Source: Botrytis cinerea B05.10 (lineage: Eukaryota; Ascomycota; Leotiomycetes; Helotiales; Sclerotiniaceae). Taken from it: a stretch of 64,000 bases of DNA. This document shows, piece by piece, positions 53,913 to 64,000 of the stretch (position 1 is its first letter; each line of letters opens with the position of its first letter). Position numbers and translations under genes: made by a program. A model generated the notes under the pieces. It worked only from the letters and a program-made list of their open reading frames with translations. It made no database searches and had not been told where the DNA came from. The stretch lies in contig NC_037317.1 in the NCBI RefSeq assembly GCF_000143535.2, positions 2,480,001 through 2,544,000 on the forward strand, in the 5' to 3' direction.

Positions 53913-56900
53913 TGTTTTGATATCCTTTCATTTCATATGTTGAAAAAAATGAAAACATTGAGCTAGGAATTTCGAAATTGAATAGAAACGGTTCAAAAAT
54001 CGACAGTTATGTTTTGATTTGATAAAAAGGGTTAGGTGGGGGTAGGGGACCAAAGCGGGATGGTAGAAGGTCTGTTCGACGCTATAACGGGCACTAATGT
54101 CTCCACGTGGCAACACTAACCAATGGTCAAAGAACCTACTGTATCGTTCCGATTTTCTGGATTTAAAAGTTTGAATATTTTGGTAGGAATGCAAGGAAAA
54201 AGTGATGATCTTTTGAGCCAAGAATTTAGTTCATGACACACACCCTCACAGAAACTTTCCCGATATCAGAATACTGATAGGGTTTCCCTGGTGATATGGC
54301 CATTCTTCTATACCTTGTCATATATTTTGAATCTTCTACTGAAGGTCTAGTGAGGAAGTCGATTTGAATTCTGAATGACTTCTTTACATTGAATGATAGC
54401 GCATATCAAGGTTCCCCAAACCATGTCAAGAGTGATGGACGACGATGCTGAAGGCGCCTTAAACCACGTGTTTTATGTAATCAGAGCGATGAAGATTTCT
54501 CGGAGAAATAATTCTTAGCTTTGACTGTAGTGTTCGGACCCTTCAACGTCTTGATGTCAAGTTAGGATTCAATCTTAGGGAAATTTCATTTTCGTTTGAA
54601 TTATAATGTTTTGACGGCATGCCACTACTGCAGAAAGACGATCTCATAATTGTCATGGTGATTGATACTCAAGATCGACCGTTTCATACTGAAGTCAATA
54701 GTAAAACTTACCAATGGTAGTTTATCTGTATGTTGATCATAAAAAATTCCAAATAGTTCAACCTAAGAAAGTATGGCGATTTTATTTGAATCGGTCACAG
54801 ATCTCGGAAAATTATATCTTGCCGAGTACTAGCAAGAACTAGGGATAGTTGGGACCGATATTTATTATCCACCAAATGCGGTCGGATAGTTTCAGGCGAA
54901 ACGGGGAAACCTGTATCCTCTTTTCACGGGCCGAGTAAACAAATTTGTGAGCCAATTGATCTTGAGTTTTGAATGAATGACGTTTAGTCTTGAGTACTGA
55001 TCTTATTTCTGTACGATGTGGCGCTTCCCTTGACTACCGTGCTCTACCGCAATGCCATGTGTACTCTGTCTGTACTCTGGAAAATTGAGTAGATGATCTC
55101 CAGTCTCATAGAGGTCTATCAAAGAATGGACAATGGCAGTGTAGTAACCATGAAAATCAACTACCTCATCTGTCTGCTTTCCAGGTTCGAAGATTACAAT
55201 AGTATCAGGATTTCTTACTAACTCATCTGCATACAAAATGAAGCCATATACTGTGCTTCTTACATTGTACTTTTTACACTACCCCTCTTGCAATTAAGGT
55301 GAGGTTATCAAATTCAGCATTTCGTATTTCGCATTTCGCTTTCGTCCAATTTGGGAGACGTACTAACACGATTTACCTTCATCCTGTGCCTTGTTCCTGC
55401 CAATCTAGTATGAATTCCTGAATACTTCAGCACCTCCATTATATTTCAGGAGGGTAACATTGTGTGTACCGCTCTGGCGGCAAAAAAAAAAAAATAGTAT
55501 TCCAGGATCGCATTACTTCCAAAAGCAATGCCCATGCTTTGAGATCTCCACGTATCCTCGAATAACCAATCATTGATCTAGTATTTCACCGTAAGAGCGC
55601 GGGTTTCTTTTCCCGAGTTGGTGGCTGTTTAAAACAATCAGTCCTTAATTTCCAAACACTCGGGAATCCAGAACAAGTTCGACCACCAGCAACATAGAAT
55701 TGAGTCGGAGGAATAATGATTACCACAAGAGAAAATTCGAAATGCAAGTTTTGCAACACCACACCAACACCAATCCCAACATCAGCAGCATTCAAAACCT
55801 TATTGGTTCCCGGTTAAACTCCAAACCATAACTTCAAGTCTGATAAGTATTATCTCGTAAATGCAATCCTCTCACGGTTGTGCAGGCCGTTAACATTACG
55901 CCCGCCGACTATTAGACCCACGATAAGATGGATTTGATACAGATCCATTCATATGTGTTTGAGAAAAGCCATCTGTATCGATAATGGCACAACCTTGAGC
56001 AAAACTATTGCTGATATCAAAACAAAGTGGAGGAAAGAAAAATAGTAAGTAAATCAGTGATTAGTAAGGCATTTCAGTACCACGGATTTAATGTCTTCCA
56101 ACTGTTCCAATTATTAAAATACCCTATGAATATACAATAGGATGGAATATTGACAAGGCTCCAAACTAATGGATCTGCACATTTCTAAAATTGATAGAAG
56201 CGTCAAGAGATGTTTGATGGAAAACGACATTCTAACTGTTGTTTACAAGGTAAACTTTACATTGTACCACTAGGTAATTTATGATATTATCAATCATGAA
56301 TACATTTTCCAGATGAAGGGTTATTGGAATTTCCGATCACATGGCACTGTCAAATACTAATGTGAGAGTTAAGGTTGGGACCCTGACTAACCTTAATGAG
56401 CGCAATCTAACTTTAACAGTCCCCAAGCTGCGCGACCTCAATCCCCTATACGGGCAAAGAATATGAATGTAACACCAATATGTTTTGTTAAAGTCAATTT
56501 GTTATCTATTCAAAATTAAGTTCCCAAGAATTGTACCATAAAATTAACTTTTTGTGTCATTCAGACAATTATTATGAATCTCGAGTGGACAAGTACGTAC
56601 AACAAGACTACTGCTTCGACTCGATACAAACGTTGGTGTTTCGTTGGCTATGGATACAAAAGAACCACCAATAATTCATGAATCAGCATGGTAATATATC
56701 GACAATTGAATATTCCAACAGAAGGATTATTTTGTTTGCTTTATATTCACGAATGGAGTCACTAGACCAATCGATCTTCTTCCCGAGTAATTCTAGAACG
56801 GGTTCTTTCACAGTGACATCTAGGCCGCAGAAGATGAGACCGCTCATATACGTGTCCACGTGTCGTATACGGATGTTGTGGCAACCATCTTTCCCAGAGA

Positions 56901-57570
56901 TAACTAGAGTCTTCGATCATTTCCAGAGTTGGTGGTATCTTACAGAAATCCACATGGAAGAAACAAAATAAGACTTTATAAGTGCAGCACGTGAGAGTTT
57001 CATAGATACCAAGCTTCCCCCTTGTCCTCCTTTTCCTTGTTACTGCATTGGACATGAATGCTTCTCAAACGGTTATCATGATGGCCTAAAACAAGGATTT
57101 ACGGAGTTTCAGTGACACCGGCGGCAAACCTGATCTCCGGAACAAATGCACCAATCGTAGAATTTATTTCATTTGTGGATCTGATAGACCAAGAACACAG
57201 CCTTCGCTTGACCTTGTGCACACGAACGATAGGCGGATTGATAGGCCCACAAAATTAGACGCATGTCCCCCAAAAACGTGGTGATCATATGAAACGACTG
57301 GATAAGCGAACTGCAACCGCTTGGTACCTGTTTCCTCATTTTACGGCACGGTTCAGTTGTTCAGTCAATTCTTAATATAAAAAACTTTTGGTTGGGTCGG
57401 AAATGGAGACAGCCTTATGGTGGATCTCGGGTGGATTGTGACAAGCGCGAGTGGAGTGACCCAAGTGGCAGGCAGATCTTAAATCTCTAGGCGCTGGCCA
57501 TGGGGTACTAGAATATCGTGCCAAGTAGGATTTCGTGATGCGGTTATGCGAAGTTCCCGAGTCTTGATAT
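53913..57570. other. Long gene-poor stretch
   Basis: AT-rich DNA without a supportable gene. One minus-strand frame at 55003 to about 55260 reads protein-like sequence (NPDTIVIFEPGKQTDEVVDF, then HSLIDLYETGDHLLNFPE) but has no ATG, so it may be a relic or an exon. A pair of overlapping frames at 56678-57055 is ambiguous. A 13-base A run lies near 55482. Confidence 0.5.
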
Positions 57571-57883
57571 ATGTATCTGTCTATCCTCCTTGGAATGTTG
57601 AATTTCATACCACACAATCGTTCTTTGTATATCCCAACTATATTGTTTAATAACTTAACTCAGACTATCCTTAACGAATTCACTTCATTATACCATTACG
57701 ACTTTGAGAATTTTACAACGGTTTCATTCTCATTCACGAATTTCTCTCTCAATACATACCAACACAACTTACATTCCACGAAAACATCTTTCCACACTTT
57801 GAGAGACACTCATCATCTGTTCTCAACAATCTATACTTCAGCCGGGATTTAAGTCACATCATTCATTCGCAATTGCCATACTT

Positions 57884-57934
57884 GTAAGTTTATTCATGCT
57901 AAGATGACATCTTGACCAAGACTAACGAAAATAG
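57884..57934 (+). other. Probable 5' UTR intron
   Basis: GTAAGT donor at 57884, a GACTAAC branch site at 57919-57925 and an ATAG acceptor at 57931-57934, seven bases before the next ATG. All three signals fit other introns in the window, giving a 51-nt leader intron. Confidence 0.7.
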
Positions 57935-57940
57935 TAAATC

Positions 57941-58459
57941 ATGTCTTTATCTACTTCACAAAGGGCCGGCGGACCCATTATCTCGATATCAGATATGGAT
58001 AACTTTATGAAGATTGGAGAATTAGCACAAACCACACGAAGTCAAAGACCAATAAAAAAGACATCATCAATGGATTTCGACCTTCTTCGAGCATCCGGTG
58101 ATGCAGCACGGCAAAGAAGAGGAAGCAATGCTTCCGAGGCATCAGCTTGTGATACACCAGCATATACTCCAAGATCATCCAGTCTCCCAAGTGCAAAATC
58201 TACACCTTGTGCAAGTCCTTTATTACGACCTACCGGTACATGCGAATCAGGATATGAATTTATGGTACCAGTTCATCTATCGACACCATGGAAGAATACC
58301 TCTCATTCAGCATCAGAATTCGATGGAGATTGTTTTGGGAGGGATAGAGATTCATTTACGGGATTGGATATCAACGTTGGGTCACCATTTCAGATGCATT
58401 CGCCTTTTGAAATTGGTATGGCTTCGGAATTGAGGATTGTTGATGCGCATAGCTATTAA
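57941..58459 (+). CDS. Hypothetical Ser-rich protein, 172 aa
   Basis: An intact ORF behind a probable leader intron, which supports expression. The protein is Ser/Thr/Pro/Gly-rich and probably disordered. Notable stretches are SISDMDNFMKIGELAQ, KKTSSMDFDLLRASGDAARQRRGSNAS reading into Ser/Pro segments typical of phosphorylation targets, and a C-terminal FEIGMASELRIVDAHSY. Basic RQRRGS and KKTSS look like kinase sites, but this is pattern only. No known domain, signal peptide or membrane helix. The 5' leader is long and pyrimidine-rich (57571-57852), as is common for regulated fungal genes. Confidence 0.6.
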   Translation: MSLSTSQRAGGPIISISDMDNFMKIGELAQTTRSQRPIKKTSSMDFDLLRASGDAARQRRGSNASEASACDTPAYTPRSSSLPSAKSTPCASPLLRPTGTCESGYEFMVPVHLSTPWKNTSHSASEFDGDCFGRDRDSFTGLDINVGSPFQMHSPFEIGMASELRIVDAHSY

Positions 58460-60474
58460 ATAGGATGGAGGGGTAGAAATGGATTAGGCAAGGGGGTTAT
58501 GATGGCGAAATGGAAATGATACCAAATGAAAATTATTCTCTTCTAGATCTTCAATAACTTATTGCCTTTATGGTTTGACAGTGAAGTGAAACTACATAAT
58601 AATCTGCTGAAGTCTATCTCTTTTCTTGAGAGGGAGTATAGCATGCAGTCAATGCATAGTGAGTCTTCAACTCGCTCCAATATGGTAACCCTAGAGTCCT
58701 GCACATAAGAGGACATTTCTGCCCTGTCAATCTTGCGCTGACCATACAGAGTCACGCCAACAAAACAACCATCGATTCTCCATTTCCAGGTCTGTAATAA
58801 TTGATGTTCTCCGCAGACTCATAGTTATGCACGACACCTGTACAGACATCTTAAGATCTACATACAGTGGTTAAGATACAAGGCTTCCAATTGAAAATTG
58901 AATAGCCAAGATAAGGTGTGATTGCACACATGTTTTGCCCCACCCCGGCGGTTACAGTAACATTTCCCAAATGCCGTGAAAAACCATAAATTGACTCAAG
59001 AGCTACTCAGCCTCATTTTCAGGTGTCTATAATATTAATGCACGAAGTATAAAATATTCGTGGTGGTTGGGGCCTAATTGGGGGCTGGTTGGGGTAGGTA
59101 ATGTTGGATTGGATGGCTGTCCACAAAGCTTATGAATATTGATAACCTTATGAAATAATGATCTGCTTGGGGTCCACTGTTCTCCGTGTCTGCCGTAAGT
59201 AAAACGCATTCGGATTGGGATGGAAATATCTTGTAATGACGTGAATGCTGATTCTTACATCATCGACTCGTATTGGGATAATATTGGGTTCTTGTTGCGA
59301 TGATGCGAGATAGGTAGATGCTTCGTGAAGTGATGCAAATGCGAACACGAGATCATTAATAAGGTTTGAACGGGTTTCAGCGTTCTTCACGTCACTCACA
59401 GCTATTGATGAATAATGAGTAAGCAAATTTGAGGTCCACTAGTCTTAGACTCTCAGCTCATACAGAAGAAACCCTTGGTGCCCCCTTGCCTGTGTTGTCT
59501 TGAGAACCTGTCGGTATTTCCTTCTTTCCTTCTTTCCTTCTTTCCTTCTTTCCTTCTATCATGACGCGTGCATGGGTTTAAATACGACTGCGGGGATCAT
59601 ACTGATCTATTTGAACTTTGTTTAAAGTTTCAAACCCTCACCTTCATACACGTGTTTAGTATAAAGTAACGCTAACCCGCGTTCCCCCTTCAATTGCTGC
59701 AATCATTAATTGAATCCATTTGCTTCTGGAGCGAAGCGAAAAAGCCCCCACGGCAGTGGCCTAGCGGAGCGTCATTGGCTAGAATTTCAGGGTCCAGTGG
59801 CCAGTATGACCCCAAATTCTAGATCTTCATTTTCATAGATGTTGGAGAATGGCTCAAAGACCCAAAATGATTAATACGGTGTACAACGTCTTTGTGGATA
59901 AAATGGAATGAAATGAAACGAAATATGCATACTCTAGTATATTTGCCTAAATACTATTCTGATCTCCATCACTGTGTGAATAAAGTCTTCCATATGAAGT
60001 ACTGGTACCTCCTTTAAAGAAAGACTATCTAATGTTCGTTAAATAATAGGGGTTGTTTTTGACATGTAATCAATCTGAAGCGGGAACCAGTGGGCACTAG
60101 GTAACATGTGGCGTTCCAGAAATAATTCTAGCTTGGCAAAGCTTGTCTTGTTTATTCATGCACTCGAGTACTACCAAAATTTAATCATCAGATGAACCAT
60201 CAATACATTGGCTGCCCTACACAAGTGAAATATCAATATCAATATCTTCATTTTATCTGTGTATTTACTTGTGCTATTTTTGTACATTTTTGTTTTCGAT
60301 TCTTGTCATTCATTGAGCCTTTATTTTGATACCCCTGGTTGGGCGCAATACTTGTTTTACAGGAAACATTGAATCGTGAATCCGTCAGGGTTTGGGGAAA
60401 GGAGTTTGATCAATTCAAGAATTGAAATAACGGAATTATATTACATCGCATACACCTGATATCGAAGAGGGAGA
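58460..60474. other. Intergenic region with one protein-like relic
   Basis: No complete gene. A minus-strand frame at about 59148-59426 reads AETRSNLINDLVFAFASLHE, then ASTYLASSQQEPNIIPIRVDD and looks coding for about 55 codons. It could be an exon or a relic. A GTAAGA donor-like site follows the protein-like part. A TTCCTTCT microsatellite lies at 59518-59557. The last 700 bases are AT-rich promoter of the transporter gene. Confidence 0.5.
59518..59557. repeat. Five copies of TTCCTTCT
   Basis: A 40-bp perfect pyrimidine octamer repeat in non-coding DNA. Potential triplex-type or length-variable site. Confidence 0.9.
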
Positions 60475-62492
60475 ATGTATGAACCAGAAATAAGAGATTT
60501 TTCACCTGGGGGTATGAACTCACCATCGAGAACCGTGGGATATGATTCGGAGCCATTTCCTACCATAATTCGTGAGTTTTTTTCGCAACTTCAACCAATC
60601 AGTAAATTGGTGCGACAACGGCATATACCATTCTTCTCGTCCTAAGAACTTTCGCACACGTTCTCATGCCTTCTGATGGATATCATCTTTATGCGCACCT
60701 TTACAACAATCTGCTTATCCTGAATTTGCAGATGAACTCGAGCCTACAATGTCTACTCAATCTGCCCCGGATTCTGTAGCCGCACAATCACCAATTCGAC
60801 GTCGCGCAACCCGTTCACGAACCAATACCTTTCCCACTGTCGATGTTTCACCAAGTCAACCAGAATGGCATCCAGGACAAGAACCTGGTTTGGACCCATC
60901 GAAGCCTTATGGTGGTCGAACTGCTAGCTTCAATTTACATGAGGATTGTCAAATAACTCTCGTGGATTTCAGCCAGGAGAAAATAGTCAAAAGGGAATTC
61001 AACAATGATGAATTTGTTCGATTTTTGGACATGGAACAAGAGGAGTGGATTAAATGTCGTTGGGTAAATATCAATGGACTAAGTTGGGATGTCATACAAG
61101 CCATAGGCAAGAAGAAGAAATTACACAGATTAGCGATTGAGGACATGGTTAATCTCAATAACAGGACAAAGGCAGATTGGTAAGTTTCACAGTGCATTCT
61201 GGTGGTCGAGGGCTAACAAAATATAGGTACACTGATCATACTTATGTCGTTTTGACGTTGCAAAAACTCGTTCATTTACACCCAGATAAAGATAGTGATT
61301 CGGAAAGCGATAGCGACGACGAACAAGATACAACTCTTGAGGCTCCAAGGAAAAGAAAACGAGGACCATTCCGTAAAGCTTTATATAACCTCATGAAACG
61401 GAGGAATTCCAATATCGCACCCACCGATACGTTAGCAGGTGGCGTTCATGACCCAACTAAGGAATTTATTACTGGGCATACGGATGGTGTGCAATCTACC
61501 CCAGTGCAAAAATTGAGAACTCTACAAAGATATCATGGAGGACCAAACCAAGAGAGAGCAGCACATATGGAGAAAATTTCTCCTTTAACACAAAAGAAGT
61601 TGGCCGTTAGTGCTGAGCAGGTCTCTATATTCTTGACTGCTGGTTAGTAGCCTTTCTACTTTCGTTGAGTTTGATCTAATATATCATAGATAATACTGTC
61701 ATTTCCTTCTTCGAAAATTCCGCAGATGATATTGAAGAGCCCATTCTTCACAGATTAAGTAATTCTGATACAATACTTCGCAAATCATGTGATGCATCAA
61801 TGGTAATGCAGGCCGTTATCGATGCTGTCATTGATCTTGCGATACCTGTTACTTTTGCCTATCAGGACATCATTGGTTCATTAGAGCTAGATGTCTTGAC
61901 AAATCCAAATATTAAACACACAACATCATTATACGTCGTTACTAGCGAAATAACTACATTACGCAACTTCATTAATCCCATTGCTAATCTCATCAATTCT
62001 CTTCGAGATCATAAAAATGTTGGACAAAGAGGTGATGTACAAAAGGCAGCATCTGCTGTTAAGATTAGTCAAATGGCACAAACATATCTTGGGGATGTTG
62101 AAGATCATATTGTATTAATTACAGAATCTTTGGATCAACTTCGAAGAAATGCCGATGGAATGATTGATTTAATCTTTAACACCATCTCAGCATATCAAAA
62201 CGAGTCTATGAAACAACTAACGATTGTCACTATCATCTTTCTGCCATTAAGTTTTTTGACAGGTTACTTTGGAATGAATTTCACCGATATGCCAAGTATA
62301 GAGCATAACGAAAAATATTTTTGGCAAATAGCTTTACCTGTTGCTTTTGTTGTTATTTTATTCTTAATGAGGGACATGATTGTGTGGTGGGTTAAGAGAA
62401 CAATACAGAGGAGGGGAATATCGAGGAGTAGAAAAGGAAGGGAGAGAAGAGAGAGTAGGCAAAGAGGATTGAAGGAGAAAAGAAATAGATAA
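60475..62492 (+). CDS. CorA/Alr/Mnr2-type magnesium transporter, 587 aa
   Basis: Four exons: 60475-60571, 60732-61179, 61227-61642 and 61690-62492. All introns are GT-AG, and each junction restores a continuous frame (TIIHELEP, KADWYTDHTYVVL, FLTADNTVISFF). The long N-terminal domain is cytosolic; its first 130 residues are Pro/Ser/Arg-rich. The CorA beta-alpha core begins near CQITLVDFSQEK and includes RWVNINGLSWDVI and HRLAIEDMVN. An acidic Ser/Asp insert (about residues 207-222) and a Lys/Arg stretch interrupt it, as in the yeast Alr/Mnr2 group. Near the C-terminus are two transmembrane helices with the signature YFGMNF at about residue 514 between them, then a basic tail. Known role: Mg2+ uptake or vacuolar Mg2+ release. 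Plasma membrane or vacuole cannot be decided from sequence. Confidence 0.92.
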
Positions 62493-62914
62493 ATGAAAAT
62501 AATTTTTAATGTTTCAATGATCAAGTCGTTGACTCGGGTTGATTTGCCAATAGCTCGGAGTGGATACAAACGAGGAATTTTACCTCAAGATTTTATAGAA
62601 AATCGAACATATTTGAGATATGAAAATGACATGATACAATTTCGAGCACAATAGCATGGTGCAGATGCATTTAAATTTCATGGTATATCAATCTTATTGA
62701 TGGTAATATTGCATTGAGACAACTTGTTAGGGACGTATAGATTCAAGAGTCTCCAACAACCTCCACCTCCTCACCCGCCAACGTCCTTGTCGCGCTTTTT
62801 CTCCAGAGTCTCATTATAAAAGTTCATTCATCGATTCGTTGTATTGCCATTATATCATTCCACCCCTGCCCCTACCCAACTCCCAGCAGACAATTCATAT
62901 CCATCCCTCAATAC

Positions 62915-63354
62915 CTAACAAGCAGGCACCGGGCAAATTAAATCATAGTGAACAAATTCACTCGTATCATCCTCATACAACTGCGTCTTATCCACCCTCT
63001 CATCAAACCACAAGCATTCCGTATACCGCGCATGAAAAGCAATACTTTTGCATTCTGGATACGCAGCTCGACACTCATTAATACAGCTTGCAAGTGTGGC
63101 GTTGGGATATTGGTGAATGGTTTCGGTGTAATTGCCAGGGATTTCAGTGAATCCGGGGATTGCACAGATGGGAAAGCCGACTACGTAGGCTGGGTTTTGG
63201 TTAGTTAATCGAATGAGTGAGAGAGGAGGAGGGGAAATTTACTTTCTCCTGGTGGGGGTGGGGCAGAGAGGGTGCCTGCTTCAGTTGGCGAGGAGGTCAC
63301 GAGGTTTGTGAGAGTGAGAGAGGTGAGAGCGCAGAGAAAGTTTTGGAGATGCAT
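62915..63354 (-). CDS. Small secreted cysteine-rich protein, PAN/Apple-like, 128 aa
   Basis: Two minus-strand exons, 63354-63243 and 63189-62915, joined across a 53-nt intron (GTAAAT donor, CTAAC branch site, CCCAG acceptor). Neither exon gives a long ATG-started ORF alone, so it is easily missed. Exon 1 encodes a signal peptide (MHLQNFLCALTSLTLTNLV) and a Pro-rich start. Exon 2 encodes VVGFPICAIPGFTEIPGNY, then SCINECRAAYPECKSIAFH, then ECLWFDERVDK and a final CPVPAC. Seven cysteines remain after cleavage. The CxxxC, PECKSIAF and CLWF pattern resembles PAN/Apple domains, which bind proteins or sugars. There is an N-glycosylation sequon in NYTET. It is convergent with the transporter gene, stops 423 bases apart. 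Effector or adhesion roles are only inference. Confidence 0.75.
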
Positions 63355-63490
63355 TTCGAATTTGATTTTTGAGTATGAAATATTACTGTTTGGGAGTTGA
63401 TTTCTCTTTCAACAGGAGATGGGGTAATGTTAAAATAAAAATCTGTAACAAAGTTGGGAAAGTTCTCTGCATATATACATTATAGGGAGT

Positions 63491-63661
63491 TCACAACTGG
63501 CTAAGAGACAATACATCCTCAGCCGTCACAACAGCACCTTGCATTATCTTTCCGTCATAAACAGAATAATCAATGCACCAGTTTTCGCGAACCATTGCCT
63601 GAAAGAGTAGAGTTTCTCGTGTTTCTTGTTGCAATGGATTTTCATTCGTGTGCGGGATCAT
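63491..63661 (-). CDS. Short ORF, possibly the end of a broken or split gene, 56 aa
   Basis: Starting MIPHTNENPLQQETRETLL, followed by VRENWCIDYSVYDGKIMQG and ending VLSLSQL. The composition is clearly protein-like. Just upstream a different frame reads ADLTRIDFCTMCNYDPAHE in the same direction and ends in a stop at the point where this frame takes over (about 63645-63650). That suggests one protein with a one-base shift, or a splice I cannot place. Family not recognised. Confidence 0.4.
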   Translation of the reverse strand: MIPHTNENPLQQETRETLLFQAMVRENWCIDYSVYDGKIMQGAVVTAEDVLSLSQL

Positions 63662-64000
63662 AGTTGCACATTGTACAAAAGTCGATACGAGTCAGATCTG
63701 CATATATTGTGCAACTCAGATATTGTTCAAAGCCGTTTTCTCGTATTTTGTGTTTAATTTTGTGTTGTTTAAGCCATTCAAGCCGTTGATGTAATTTATA
63801 GCGGTAACATGTGAGGCTCTCCTTACGTTACCCCGCTGTAGATCTTTTTTAATGACGTTGTGAAATTGACATAATGTCTTAGTTTATTCCCAAACTGATT
63901 GGGTGTGAACGTCATAAATTTAATACTAAAGTTTTTGGAATTATTATCATTTCATTTGATTTCACAATTGGTCACAGTTATAGATGTATTTGTACTATTT

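Noticed and set aside
55003..55260. Minus-strand ORF with protein-like sequence
   Set aside because: There is no ATG and no clear splice acceptor, and the frame is short. It is mentioned only within the intergenic entry.
56678..57055. Overlapping ORFs on both strands
   Set aside because: The two frames shadow each other and neither shows a domain, splice signal or convincing start.
1..64000. CRISPR array, bacterial operon or prophage features
   Set aside because: The intron-rich genes are clearly eukaryotic nuclear, and no regularly spaced long direct repeats with unique spacers are present.

Overview
The window looks like nuclear DNA of a filamentous ascomycete. Genes carry short introns (about 45-70 nt) with GTRNGT donors, CTAAC-type branch sites and YAG acceptors. 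Coding density is moderate, the intergenic DNA is AT-rich, and typical fungal housekeeping proteins are present. The protein sequences and base composition fit Leotiomycetes, probably Sclerotiniaceae (Botrytis/Sclerotinia type). This placement is an inference from recognised families; no database was searched.

Layout. 1-5.2 kb is low-complexity, gene-poor DNA with one doubtful ORF. 5.3-20.98 kb is a housekeeping block: a U-box cyclophilin (Cyp8/PPIL2 type), TFIIE beta (-), a Tpr/Mlp1 nuclear-basket nucleoporin, dynactin p27 (-), the complex I 51-kDa subunit and a Pex11-family peroxin. 21.1-37.0 kb is an accessory block with lineage-specific genes of unknown function: a minus-strand gene interrupted by three in-frame TAG codons, a basic nuclear-type protein, and a zinc-knuckle (CCHC) protein. 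It also holds a GH3 beta-glucosidase, a decayed Tc1/mariner-type transposase, a possible secreted protein and two more broken genes. 37.8-50.5 kb returns to conserved genes: an Aim6-type phosphodiesterase-fold protein (-), a small basic nuclear/nucleolar-type protein and a giant TFIIIC Tfc3-like protein. 50.5-60.4 kb is gene-poor, with a few small hypothetical ORFs. 60.5-63.7 kb holds a CorA/Alr-type Mg2+ transporter, a small secreted cysteine-rich protein hidden in two exons, and a short ORF at the edge.

Most unusual signal. The accessory block contains 16 short hairpins that share a CTC...GAG stem core and a four-base loop (ATTT, ATTG or TTTT; TTTA in one). They cluster just downstream of the stop codons of four unrelated lineage-specific genes, in the sense orientation in each case. 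The outer stem pairs differ between copies but stay complementary, which is what a conserved RNA or DNA structure would produce. One of the four genes encodes a protein with two perfect CX2CX4HX4C zinc knuckles, a class that binds single-stranded nucleic acid. A second is open for 662 codons except for three TAG codons and no TAA or TGA. That is the pattern known for fungal A-to-I edited genes, but CAG-to-TAG decay is an equally simple explanation. I propose that these genes share a 3'-UTR hairpin regulon. That is an inference from sequence and untested.
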